From Prolixibacteraceae bacterium (GTDB lineage Bacteria; Bacteroidota; Bacteroidia; Bacteroidales; Prolixibacteraceae), in the NCBI GenBank assembly GCA_019163175.1, contig JAFLKN010000022.1:118601-182600 (forward strand): a DNA stretch of 64,000 bases, written 5' to 3'. A program made the position numbers and the translations under genes. Below are positions 46,499 through 55,179 of the stretch, one piece after another. How positions within the stretch are numbered: position 1 is the stretch's first letter; every line of letters starts with the position of its first letter. Below the pieces are notes generated by a model. It ran no database searches and was not told the DNA's origin. It worked only from the letters and a program-made list of their open reading frames with translations.

Positions 46499-47698
46499 AT
46501 GAAGATTCTGACTATTATTATCCTTGTAGCTGTTTCATTGATTAATTGGAATGAAATAGTTGCACAAACTATTCTTTCAACCGGAATCCGAAAAGTTAAA
46601 GACCTCATCGTTTATCAGGATTCGTTGTTCTATTCGGCTTTCCCATCGGTGGTAAAACGTCCGGATGGAGAATTTCTGGTTGCGTTCCGCAGGGCACCTG
46701 ACCGGAGGTTGTTCGGTCAGCAGGGTATTTCGCATACTGATCCCAACAGTTATTTGGTGATGGTTCGTTCGCGCGATGGAGAAACCTGGACGAAAGAACC
46801 GGAATTAATCTTTGCACATCCATTTGGCGGTTCTCAGGACCCGTGTTTGCTGCAGTTGAATGATGGGACGCTGATTTGTACAAGTTATACCTGGGGACTC
46901 ATTCGACCCGATGCTGACAGTATCCTCAAACGTAAATTAACTTTGGTTCAGGGGGAAGCGAAACATTCTCATGCTTTTACGTTCATGGGTGGATATTTAG
47001 TTCGCTCGGTTGACGGTGGCAGAACCTGGAATGGGCCAATTTACCCAGCGTCAGTGCCAGCCGATATTCAGGTTGATATTTTCGGAAATAAGTTATCGGC
47101 TTACAACAGGGGCGCTTTGTGTGAAGGGAAAAATGGCCGGATATACTGGGCTGTTGCTGCAAAAGACTCCGAATCGCCATCAAAAACATCGGTGTACTTA
47201 ATGACTTCAGATAATCAAGGGCTTAGCTGGAATTATTCAGCACCAATTGCTGTCGACAAAAAAATATCGTTTGATGAGACATCGATCATGGAAACACCCA
47301 AAGGTGATTTGGTCGCTTTTCTTCGAACGGCAGATATGCCTAACGAGTATTCCTGCATAGCTCGGTCAACCGATGGTGGAAAATCGTTTCAATGGCAAAG
47401 CCTGGGATTTTATGGCTATCCGTTGCACGCTCTAAAATTACCCGACAACCGGGTTTTGCTCACTTATGGTTACCGGCACAAACCTTATGGCATTCGTGCC
47501 AGGATTTTAAATGCCGAATGTACCGATTTCACTTCGGCTCCTGAATTTACAATCAGGGATGATGGCGGAAATGGAGACCTGGGCTACAGTTGGTCTGAAA
47601 TGATGGATCAAAACCGGGTATTGGTCGCTTACTATTTCAATCATAACAACGGGAACCGGTATATTGCCGGAACGATTATCGAAATTGATAAAAAATAA
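46499..47698 (+). CDS. BNR/Asp-box sialidase-fold secreted protein
   Basis: 399 residues from ATG 46499. A TTG five codons earlier is ignored because it precedes the signal peptide (about 1-23). Several Asp boxes mark a six-bladed propeller: SRDGETWTK, SVDGGRTWNG, TSDNQGLSWN, STDGGKSFQW. The opening FPSVVKRPDGEFLVAFRR occupies the place of the sialidase FRIP-type strand and keeps Arg residues, but the full catalytic Arg triad, Tyr and Glu cannot be confirmed by eye. It may be an exo-sialidase/GH33-like enzyme, or a different hydrolase or lyase with the same fold. It starts 15 bp after the GH63-like gene. Confidence 0.7.
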   Translation: MKILTIIILVAVSLINWNEIVAQTILSTGIRKVKDLIVYQDSLFYSAFPSVVKRPDGEFLVAFRRAPDRRLFGQQGISHTDPNSYLVMVRSRDGETWTKEPELIFAHPFGGSQDPCLLQLNDGTLICTSYTWGLIRPDADSILKRKLTLVQGEAKHSHAFTFMGGYLVRSVDGGRTWNGPIYPASVPADIQVDIFGNKLSAYNRGALCEGKNGRIYWAVAAKDSESPSKTSVYLMTSDNQGLSWNYSAPIAVDKKISFDETSIMETPKGDLVAFLRTADMPNEYSCIARSTDGGKSFQWQSLGFYGYPLHALKLPDNRVLLTYGYRHKPYGIRARILNAECTDFTSAPEFTIRDDGGNGDLGYSWSEMMDQNRVLVAYYFNHNNGNRYIAGTIIEIDKK

Positions 47699-47747
47699 AC
47701 TGATTACAGAGAGAAATAGACCAGTTTACATCCTAAACCAACAAAAC

Positions 47748-49415
47748 ATGATGCGAGTCCTGAAATGGATATTCTTCCTTATTTGTTTTTGCTACTTGTT
47801 TCTTCTGTTAGCTAACCGCCAGGTAGCCAATGTATTATTTGGAGGGAATGGCTATCAAAAACATCAGCTCAATCCGGGAAATGTTGAAGTTCCGATAAAA
47901 AGAACTTTCGCATGGAAAGATCGCTCAGTTTTCGCCGATAGCATTTATAACCTCTGGGCAAACAAATCCTTTAAGCAAGACAATATCAATGGAAAAGGAA
48001 ATGTTAACGATATTTTGCTAGCCCGAATGCTGTTGAATCGGGATATTCCTGAAGTGAATGAAACGATCTTAAAGTTCAAGGTTTGGGGAATTTCAGGTTC
48101 TACCTGGGCACTCAATAAAAAGGGCGACTACGATTTTTCAATTACCAATCTGACTACAATTTTATGGTTGTTTGGCGAGCGATCCGAAATTTTATATCCG
48201 CAAACAAGAGACTATCTGCTCAATACCTTACTGTCAGAAGAGGGCAATAAATTCCGTTATCCAGTGCCGCGTTCTTTGGGATTAGTAAAAGAAACGGAGA
48301 ACCATATTTTGATGACTGAAGGTTCGCGCTACCTGAAAAACCGTTGGATGATGCTGCACGGAAATTCGGATACACGCTACGATAATGTTGAAAATGGCAT
48401 GGAAGTTAAACTGCTTGCTTTCATGGACGAAATGAGACGCAATGGTCTTTACGAGTTTAACTCCCTGCCTTATATCGGTTATACCATAACAGCATTGCTA
48501 AATCTCGAAGCATTTGCATCCGACACTTTAAGTGCCAAAGCCCGCGATGTGCTGGATTATATGAACTGGTGTTACGCTTTGGGCAGTTACCAATTGAAAC
48601 ATTATCCTCCTATGCGTCGTCGCTACGAGAAAGCTTACATCCAGAAGTTACTCACCGATTATCACTCAGCATTTATGAAATCGTGGTTAAGTTATTCTCC
48701 GGTTGAAAACTTCGACACCGATGTTTCTCATGCCGAGGTTCACGCGCTCATGGGAGCTTGTATCCCGTATCAGCCAGCCGATGAGGTTATTAAAACTATT
48801 TTCGATAAAGGGAATGGCTACTTCGTACAGCTTGGACATGGCAAAAATAGTTGTCCCGAAATTTATTCAGCCGGAAAACATTTCCTGCTTTCGGCTGGTG
48901 GAGCAAACCGTGGCGAAAATTCAATTATAGTGGCACGACCAATTTGTCTGTTTCTGAACGATACCGTTTCTGTACTAACTAATGTGTTTCATATGGCCGG
49001 GCCGGGCGATGATTTTAAGCAGTGGAACAACACCGGGGTTTACAGGCATTTTGCCTGCGCTGCCGGGCCGGTAAAGATTCCTGCAGGGCTAAACTCGGTT
49101 CAGAATAAAAATGACTGGGCGGTGTATTGCCTGAAAGACAGCATTGCGGTAGCCGTTTATTCAAGCAAAAAACTTGGGATAATGGCTCTTGCTGAAAATC
49201 AAAAACCTGAAGATTTTTTGGATAATGTTGTCCGGCTAAATTCCGACCAAAGTAAATTGGAGCATCAGTTTACGATGCCGGAAGGAACAACAATTGAATT
49301 TGATGTGAACAGTCCAAAAGATCGATGGGTTATTCAGGCTGTTGATGGGAAACCGGTTGATCGTATTTACGATCATTGGCCTTTGATTCAAGGTGATTTT
49401 TTGAAAACCAACTAA
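47748..49415 (+). CDS. Unclassified secreted/membrane-anchored protein, toroid-lyase-like
   Basis: 555 residues from ATG 47748. A frame extension to 47664 overlaps the previous gene. One N-terminal hydrophobic segment (about 5-24, WIFFLICFCYLFLLLANRQV) is a signal anchor. The middle is helix-rich with TENHILMTEGSRYLKNRW (Asn185, His186), DVSHAEVHALMG (His328, His332), and AYIQKLLTDYHSAFMKSW. The C-terminal third is beta-rich (VARPICLFLNDTVSVLTNVF onward). An alpha/alpha toroid followed by a beta-sandwich with Asn/His pairs is the layout of several polysaccharide lyase families. I do not recognise a specific one, so activity is inference. It sits between the BNR protein and the esterase, 12 bp before the latter. 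Confidence 0.55.
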   Translation: MMRVLKWIFFLICFCYLFLLLANRQVANVLFGGNGYQKHQLNPGNVEVPIKRTFAWKDRSVFADSIYNLWANKSFKQDNINGKGNVNDILLARMLLNRDIPEVNETILKFKVWGISGSTWALNKKGDYDFSITNLTTILWLFGERSEILYPQTRDYLLNTLLSEEGNKFRYPVPRSLGLVKETENHILMTEGSRYLKNRWMMLHGNSDTRYDNVENGMEVKLLAFMDEMRRNGLYEFNSLPYIGYTITALLNLEAFASDTLSAKARDVLDYMNWCYALGSYQLKHYPPMRRRYEKAYIQKLLTDYHSAFMKSWLSYSPVENFDTDVSHAEVHALMGACIPYQPADEVIKTIFDKGNGYFVQLGHGKNSCPEIYSAGKHFLLSAGGANRGENSIIVARPICLFLNDTVSVLTNVFHMAGPGDDFKQWNNTGVYRHFACAAGPVKIPAGLNSVQNKNDWAVYCLKDSIAVAVYSSKKLGIMALAENQKPEDFLDNVVRLNSDQSKLEHQFTMPEGTTIEFDVNSPKDRWVIQAVDGKPVDRIYDHWPLIQGDFLKTN

Positions 49416-49427
49416 TTAAATCAGGAT

Positions 49428-50951
49428 ATGAAGAGGGTAAAACAATTCAGGTTATTCGGTTTGCTTTTGTTCGTGTTGTTTAATGGAATCGTTTCAGCAC
49501 AGGAAATGCCTTTCATCAACGCCAAAATTTCGGTTTCCACTGAAGTTAAAAGTTCGTTTATAAAAGATGGACGATTGATTTTGCACATGACGAAAGTTCG
49601 CGGAAAAGAACCCCGGAAGGGTGGCGAAATAACCATCGGTGTAACACCTATGGATTGGGATTCCAAGGTTCCTTTTAACTTCACAACAAAAGACAAAAAT
49701 GTATTGGTATTGGGAAATTTTGATGGAAAGATCAAGTCTGAAATGTGCTACTTTCAGGTCGTTTACAAACAAACAATGGATGATGGTCAGGAGAACGTTC
49801 CGGGGAATTTATATAGCAAGCTTGATTCTGTAAAGATTTCGGCTAGTATAAGTATAAACCTGAACCTTGATCAGCTGATAACGCCAACTGAGGTTGTAGA
49901 TCATAAATTCATCAAGCCGGTTGTGATTAAAAGCCGTTTGCTTTCCGATTTCTTTGGGCACGATCGTTACCTGAAAGCCGCCATCTTGCTGCCATCGGGT
50001 TATTTCGATAATCCAGGAAAGACGTACCCGATTTGCTATCGGGCGCCTGGGTTGAATGGACGTTCGCATTATATCAATGGGTTAATTGCTGAGAAAGAAT
50101 TTGCCAATTGGTGGTTCTCGAAAGATGCACCGCAGATTATCTACGTCTTTCTTGACTCTCAGGGACCTTTTGGCGACACCTATCAGGTTGATTCGGAGAA
50201 TAACGGACCTTGCGGGAAAGCCTTGACTGAAGAGTTGATTCCTGAAATTGAGCGCCTGGTTCGGTACGATTCAAAAAGTCACCAACGCTTTTTAACCGGA
50301 TATTCGACAGGTGGTTGGGTGGCATTGGGGCTTCAGGTTTTTTATCCTGATTTTTTTGACGGAACCTGGTCGTACAGCCCCGATCCGGTTGATTTTGAGC
50401 ATTTCGGTTTAATTAATATGTATGCCGATGAGAGTATTTTTTACAACTGGTTTGGCTATCTTCAACCAAGTAAGCGTACCATTTACGGCGAGCCAACCCG
50501 CTCGATGAAAGACTGGATTGCTGCCGAAAATGCAGTGAGCCGAACCGGAAATTATTTGATTTCAGGAGGGCAGTTTGGCGCCTACAATGCGGTTTTTAGT
50601 CCGAAAGGAAAAGATGGGCTTCCGGCTTTAGCGTTCGATCCTTTTACCGGAAAGTTTGATCCTGAAATTGCCAAACAGTGGGAAAAGTATGATCTGAAAA
50701 AGATACTTGAACGAAACTGGACAACATTGGGTCCGAAGCTTCAGGGAAAAATCTGGATTTGGACAGGCGATATGGATGGCTTGTATTCGAACGTAGCAAC
50801 TCGTTTTCTGAAGGATTTTCTGGATAAAACTGAAAATCCAAAATCTGATGCAAAAGTCTCCTTCACGCCAATGGCAGGGCATTGTCAGGAATGGAACGAT
50901 AAAGCTGCATTGACATGGATTTCTAAAAAAGTAAGTGAATTGAAAAAATAG
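49428..50951 (+). CDS. Secreted alpha/beta-hydrolase esterase (esterase-D-like)
   Basis: 507 residues with a signal peptide (about 1-24). An N-terminal beta domain (about 25-165) precedes an alpha/beta hydrolase of the putative-esterase (enterochelin esterase/feruloyl esterase-like) type. YLKAAILLPSGYFDNPGKTYP opens the fold. The nucleophile is Ser293 in GYSTGGW. FDGTWSYSPDPVDF follows, and the catalytic His is probably in MAGHCQEW near the C-terminus. It may remove acyl groups such as acetyl esters from the target glycan so that the glycosidases can act. The precise ester is unknown. Confidence 0.8.
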   Translation: MKRVKQFRLFGLLLFVLFNGIVSAQEMPFINAKISVSTEVKSSFIKDGRLILHMTKVRGKEPRKGGEITIGVTPMDWDSKVPFNFTTKDKNVLVLGNFDGKIKSEMCYFQVVYKQTMDDGQENVPGNLYSKLDSVKISASISINLNLDQLITPTEVVDHKFIKPVVIKSRLLSDFFGHDRYLKAAILLPSGYFDNPGKTYPICYRAPGLNGRSHYINGLIAEKEFANWWFSKDAPQIIYVFLDSQGPFGDTYQVDSENNGPCGKALTEELIPEIERLVRYDSKSHQRFLTGYSTGGWVALGLQVFYPDFFDGTWSYSPDPVDFEHFGLINMYADESIFYNWFGYLQPSKRTIYGEPTRSMKDWIAAENAVSRTGNYLISGGQFGAYNAVFSPKGKDGLPALAFDPFTGKFDPEIAKQWEKYDLKKILERNWTTLGPKLQGKIWIWTGDMDGLYSNVATRFLKDFLDKTENPKSDAKVSFTPMAGHCQEWNDKAALTWISKKVSELKK

Positions 50952-50983
50952 AATCGGCGAATACAATTAACTTGTAAATCAGA

Positions 50984-52942
50984 ATGCGCATCAATATGAG
51001 AAAATATGGTTTCTTCATAGTCCTGCTATCATCAATATTCATTTATTCATGCAAGTTGAATAGGGATTTTGCGCTGCTTGATTTTCAAAGCGACTGGTCA
51101 CATCATTTTGCCTACGGTAGCCCATCATGGGATTCATTCGAACGCTTTCCGAATAATCCGGTTTATTTTGGACGTGAGGGGATGGAGTGGCCTGTAAACG
51201 GATTTTTCTTCAGTGACCCGGTAAGTAAATGTTGGTATTTATACATTGGAGAATACCGCCTTAGCTATGAAATAAAAAAGAATGCTTCGACACCAAATTT
51301 CAATTGTGTCGTTTATAAATCGTCTGATAAAGGAAAATCCTGGGAAAAGAAATGCGATTTGTTTCCTGCTGGCATGAGCTGCTATGATTCCTTGCATATT
51401 GAGGTTCCCGATGTTATGGTTGTTTACGATCAGGGAAAATATCATTTAATATTCGATTGGGTTTCAGGTAAGGCGTCATGGCAGGAAATGGGAGTGAGCG
51501 GCATTGGTTATGCGGTGGCTGATTCTCCGGAAGGACCATACACGGTTAGCAAAGAACCCATAAAGATTAACACTCAATACAAAAACAATCCGCTTTTAGG
51601 CAAATATTGGCGGATGTATGCACCCATGCTTGTGAAAAGGCAAAACGATTGGGTTGCACTTTACATGATGGATCGGTCGCCAACCCAAAGCTGGGCATTG
51701 GCGGCATCAACTGCATTGAACCCGGAAGGTCCGTATAGCGAGCCAGTATTGCTGCAACACGTTGAAATGAAAACAAACTACCCTCCGCTGATGGAGTACT
51801 TTCCGGCATTCACACACCAGGGATATGTTTATTTTCCGGCTACTTCAGTTGCGGTGAATCGCAATTACCAGCAGATATACAGGGTTAAAACTGAAGATCT
51901 ACTTAATGCGGATAAGTGGGAGTTATTCAGTGCCGGTTCTGCATGGCATTCAACAAACGCTGAAACTGAATATGCCGGAATTTGGGGTCAGACGATTACC
52001 GGCTTTGTTGATGATTCGGATTCAATCTATGTAATGTATCCCTCTAAAAACAAACAAGACTTCGGAACCATTAATCTAGCCAAAGCATCGTGGAGTGAGC
52101 TTTTCAGAAGAAAAGGATTTTCGCTGTCAGCCTCCGAAGGAGCTTCGTTCAGTTACATCAATAAAGGAATTAATCTGGACAATTTAAAGCTTGATTTTGA
52201 ACTTGCCGGAACCATGCATTTGGTTTGGGGCTTTCATGGACCCCTGGATATAGAAAACATGTGGGGAAAATTTTCACTTGACCGGCTGGAATGCAGCTAT
52301 AACGAAATCGAAATTACGCAAACAAGCTGGCAAATAAAACATCATGATCGGGGACAGATACAATCTCTTGATTCCGGTAAATTCCAATTAAGAAATGGAA
52401 TTAACCATCTTCAAATCAGGAACAAGAATGAGATATTTTCCGTGTTTATTAATGATCAGAAATGTGGTGAAACTGGTCTGGCTACCGATCCGGGTTTTAT
52501 CGGAATACTGCTAGATCCGAGAAGTAATTTGTTTTCCATCCGTTTTGACGTTACCGGAAAGCTTTCAAAAGAAAACATGGTATATGGCTGTAAAGAAGCG
52601 TTGCTAAACTCCGGAAACCTGAACAGTGACTGGGAATTTGTGTCTGATTCAGGATTCAGGTACGGTCATGGAGCCATTTCGAAACAAAGTTCCGGTTTTG
52701 CAAAATGGAACTTTGAAGGATCAGGTGTTGAACTCTATTTACCTAAAGGCCCGGATTTCGGTTCTGTAACTATTTATATTGATGGCATTCAGGCAGAAAG
52801 CATAAACCTGCAAAATGAACAGTTTCGGAATTCTTCGTTAGTGTTTAAATCAAAGACTTTACCGAAAGGTGCACATGCCATGTATATTGAATCAAAAGGT
52901 GGGCGGTTGCCCTTGGATTGTATTGAAGTAATTAATCGTTGA
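50984..52942 (+). CDS. GH43-like five-bladed propeller lipoprotein with C-terminal beta domains
   Basis: 652 residues. Lipoprotein signal with Cys23 (IFIYSCKLN; Cys19 if the ATG at 50996 is used), so probably outer-membrane anchored. Residues about 30-380 have propeller-like blades resembling GH43/GH117: GMEWPVNGFFFSDPVSKCWYLYIGEY, VPDVMVVYDQGKYHLIFDW, YAPMLVKRQNDWVALYMMDR, EYFPAFTHQGYVYFPAT. Conserved acids at blade starts (Asp, Glu) fit an inverting hydrolase, but which ones are catalytic is not certain. The rest comprises a concanavalin-like domain (about 385-530) and a small beta-domain (about 545-652, GSVTIYIDGIQAESI). It is likely active on pentose or deoxy-sugar side chains, or may only bind them. 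Confidence 0.6.
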   Translation: MRINMRKYGFFIVLLSSIFIYSCKLNRDFALLDFQSDWSHHFAYGSPSWDSFERFPNNPVYFGREGMEWPVNGFFFSDPVSKCWYLYIGEYRLSYEIKKNASTPNFNCVVYKSSDKGKSWEKKCDLFPAGMSCYDSLHIEVPDVMVVYDQGKYHLIFDWVSGKASWQEMGVSGIGYAVADSPEGPYTVSKEPIKINTQYKNNPLLGKYWRMYAPMLVKRQNDWVALYMMDRSPTQSWALAASTALNPEGPYSEPVLLQHVEMKTNYPPLMEYFPAFTHQGYVYFPATSVAVNRNYQQIYRVKTEDLLNADKWELFSAGSAWHSTNAETEYAGIWGQTITGFVDDSDSIYVMYPSKNKQDFGTINLAKASWSELFRRKGFSLSASEGASFSYINKGINLDNLKLDFELAGTMHLVWGFHGPLDIENMWGKFSLDRLECSYNEIEITQTSWQIKHHDRGQIQSLDSGKFQLRNGINHLQIRNKNEIFSVFINDQKCGETGLATDPGFIGILLDPRSNLFSIRFDVTGKLSKENMVYGCKEALLNSGNLNSDWEFVSDSGFRYGHGAISKQSSGFAKWNFEGSGVELYLPKGPDFGSVTIYIDGIQAESINLQNEQFRNSSLVFKSKTLPKGAHAMYIESKGGRLPLDCIEVINR

Positions 52943-52958
52943 TTTAGAAATTGCAGTT

Positions 52959-55151
52959 ATGAAGCAGAGAAAAATAGGATTCCTACTTATTATCATGTCG
53001 TTAGCTTTTGGCAGTAAGGCTCAAACCGAAAAGCCAAAACTAAATGGTTCATCAGAAAAAACAACGTTTCAAACTGCAGGGCAATGGAAGCCAGAAACTG
53101 ATGTAAGAGCTGATATTGCTATCGTGTATGGAACTTCCGATCATAAAGAAATGAGCTTTGAACAACGGGTGAAATCTTGGCGTGATCGCGGTTATAAAGT
53201 TCAATTTATGACAGGAATTGCCTGGGGTGAGTACAAAGATTATTTTACCGGCGAATGGGATGGGAAAATTCATTTGTACGAAGGACAAGTCAACGCAAAG
53301 GGAGATACCATCTGGCATGGAGAAATGGTTCCCTACATTGTTCCAACATCATCGTTCATAAATTACATGAAGGAAAAGCACATTAAACGGGTTATCGATG
53401 CCGGCATTGATGCTATTTATCTGGAAGAACCCGAGTTTTGGGCACGGGCAGGCTACAGCCAGGCATTTAAAGTAGAATGGCAAAAGTTTTACAATGCTCC
53501 CTGGCAACCGCAACACGAGTCCCCTGAAAACACGTACCTGTCGAATAAACTGAAGTACCAGATGTATTACAATGCTTTGAACGAAGTTTTTACTTACGCC
53601 AAAGCTTATGGCAAAGAAAAAGGAATGAATGTGCGATGCTATGTGCCAACACATTCGTTGATTAACTATTCTTCATGGCAGATTGTGAGTCCAGAAGCTA
53701 GTCTGGCTTCGCTGCCCTGCATCGATGGCTACATTGCCCAGGTTTGGACAGGAACCGCCCGATCAGAAAATTTTTATAACGGTATAGAGAAAGAGCGAGT
53801 TTTTGAAAATGCTTTTTTGGAATATGAATCAATGGCTTCAATGACAGCGCCTACAGGCCGGAAAATGTTTTTTCTTACCGATCCGATTGAAGACCGGGCC
53901 CGCGATTGGGGAGACTACAAAAAGAACTATGAGGCAACATTTACGGCTCAGTTACTTTACCCGATGATTGCCGATTATGAGGTAATGCCATGGCCCGACC
54001 GCATTTATCAGGGTTTATACAAAAAAGCAGATAGCGAAGAGAAGGAAAGAATACCGCGTTATTATTCCACACAGATGCAGGTGATGGTTAACGCACTGAA
54101 TCAAATGCCCTTGTCAACCAATCGGGTAAATGGTTCCTCCGGAATTAGTATTTTAATGGCCAATTCACTCATGTTTCAGCGCTTCCCAACTCACAAGGGT
54201 TACGAAGATCCACGCTTATCAAATTTCTACGGGCAGGCATTCCCATTATTAAAACGTGGGATTCCGGTAAAAATCATGCATCTCGAAAATGTCTCTTTCC
54301 CCGAAACATGGAAGGATACCAAGCTGTTGATAATGTCTTATTCCAGCATGAAACCTCTTGATTCCGAAGCTCATCGCTACATTGCCCATTGGGTTAAAAA
54401 TGGAGGAGTACTGATCTATTGCGGACGCGACAGCGATCCGTTTCAGACAGTGAAAGAGTGGTGGAATAACGGAGATAATCACTATAAGGCTCCGTCGGAG
54501 CATCTTTTTGAACAGCTCGGTATCGGCCCTGAGGCCAAAGAAGGCGAATATCGTTGTGGAAAAGGTGTTGTTCGTTTAGTGCGTCAGGATCCCAAAGAGT
54601 TTGTGCTTCAGCCTGATCAGGATAAGAATTTTGTGGAGATGGTGAAACAACTCTACGAGCAAAATACCAAGTCAGAAAAGCTGATGTTTAAGAATTATTT
54701 TTCGCTTGAAAGAGGGCCTTTTGATCTGGTTGCCGTAATGGATGAAAGTGTCAGTAAAGAACCCTACCGCGTAAAAGGTTGCTTAATCGACCTCTTTAAT
54801 CCCGAATTACCTGTATTAAGCGAGAAAGTGGTTTCACCCGGCGAACAGGCATTTCTGTATAATGTTACACGCGTGCAAAATCCTGAAAAACCTCAGGTTC
54901 TGGCTGGTGCTGCACGGATTTACAATGAAGTAACCGGAAAAAACAAATACACTTTTACGGCCAAAAGCCCTTTGAACACCACCAATGCCATGCGGGTAAA
55001 GCTTCCCAAAGCTCCCGAGAAGACTTTAATTACTGATTCCAAAGGTCAGGCATTAACCAATATTCAGGCTGTTTGGGATAAGGCGAGTAAAACCTGCTTT
55101 CTGAAGTTTGAAAATCATCCGGATGGTGTAAATGTTGAGTTGCAATGGTAA
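52959..55151 (+). CDS. Unclassified GH-A-like barrel with C-terminal amidotransferase-like domain
   Basis: 730 residues with a signal peptide (about 1-21). The first about 400 residues look like a TIM barrel: ADIAIVYGTSD, GYKVQFMTGIAWGEY, VIDAGIDAIYLEEPEFWARAG with an acidic cluster (Glu156, Glu157, Glu159), MNVRCYVPTHS, KMFFLTDPIEDRARDWGDYK. Then an alpha/beta domain (about 400-560) with LLIMSYSSMKPLD and WVKNGGVLIYCGRDSDP resembles the class I glutamine-amidotransferase-like domain that follows the barrel in GH42-type beta-galactosidases. A beta-sandwich ends the protein. The family is not one I can name. A retaining glycoside hydrolase is plausible. It starts 16 bp after the GH43-like gene and nearly touches the next gene's start (28 bp). 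Confidence 0.55.
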   Translation: MKQRKIGFLLIIMSLAFGSKAQTEKPKLNGSSEKTTFQTAGQWKPETDVRADIAIVYGTSDHKEMSFEQRVKSWRDRGYKVQFMTGIAWGEYKDYFTGEWDGKIHLYEGQVNAKGDTIWHGEMVPYIVPTSSFINYMKEKHIKRVIDAGIDAIYLEEPEFWARAGYSQAFKVEWQKFYNAPWQPQHESPENTYLSNKLKYQMYYNALNEVFTYAKAYGKEKGMNVRCYVPTHSLINYSSWQIVSPEASLASLPCIDGYIAQVWTGTARSENFYNGIEKERVFENAFLEYESMASMTAPTGRKMFFLTDPIEDRARDWGDYKKNYEATFTAQLLYPMIADYEVMPWPDRIYQGLYKKADSEEKERIPRYYSTQMQVMVNALNQMPLSTNRVNGSSGISILMANSLMFQRFPTHKGYEDPRLSNFYGQAFPLLKRGIPVKIMHLENVSFPETWKDTKLLIMSYSSMKPLDSEAHRYIAHWVKNGGVLIYCGRDSDPFQTVKEWWNNGDNHYKAPSEHLFEQLGIGPEAKEGEYRCGKGVVRLVRQDPKEFVLQPDQDKNFVEMVKQLYEQNTKSEKLMFKNYFSLERGPFDLVAVMDESVSKEPYRVKGCLIDLFNPELPVLSEKVVSPGEQAFLYNVTRVQNPEKPQVLAGAARIYNEVTGKNKYTFTAKSPLNTTNAMRVKLPKAPEKTLITDSKGQALTNIQAVWDKASKTCFLKFENHPDGVNVELQW

Positions 55152-55179
55152 GTATAAACGCATTTCACAAAAAACGAAT

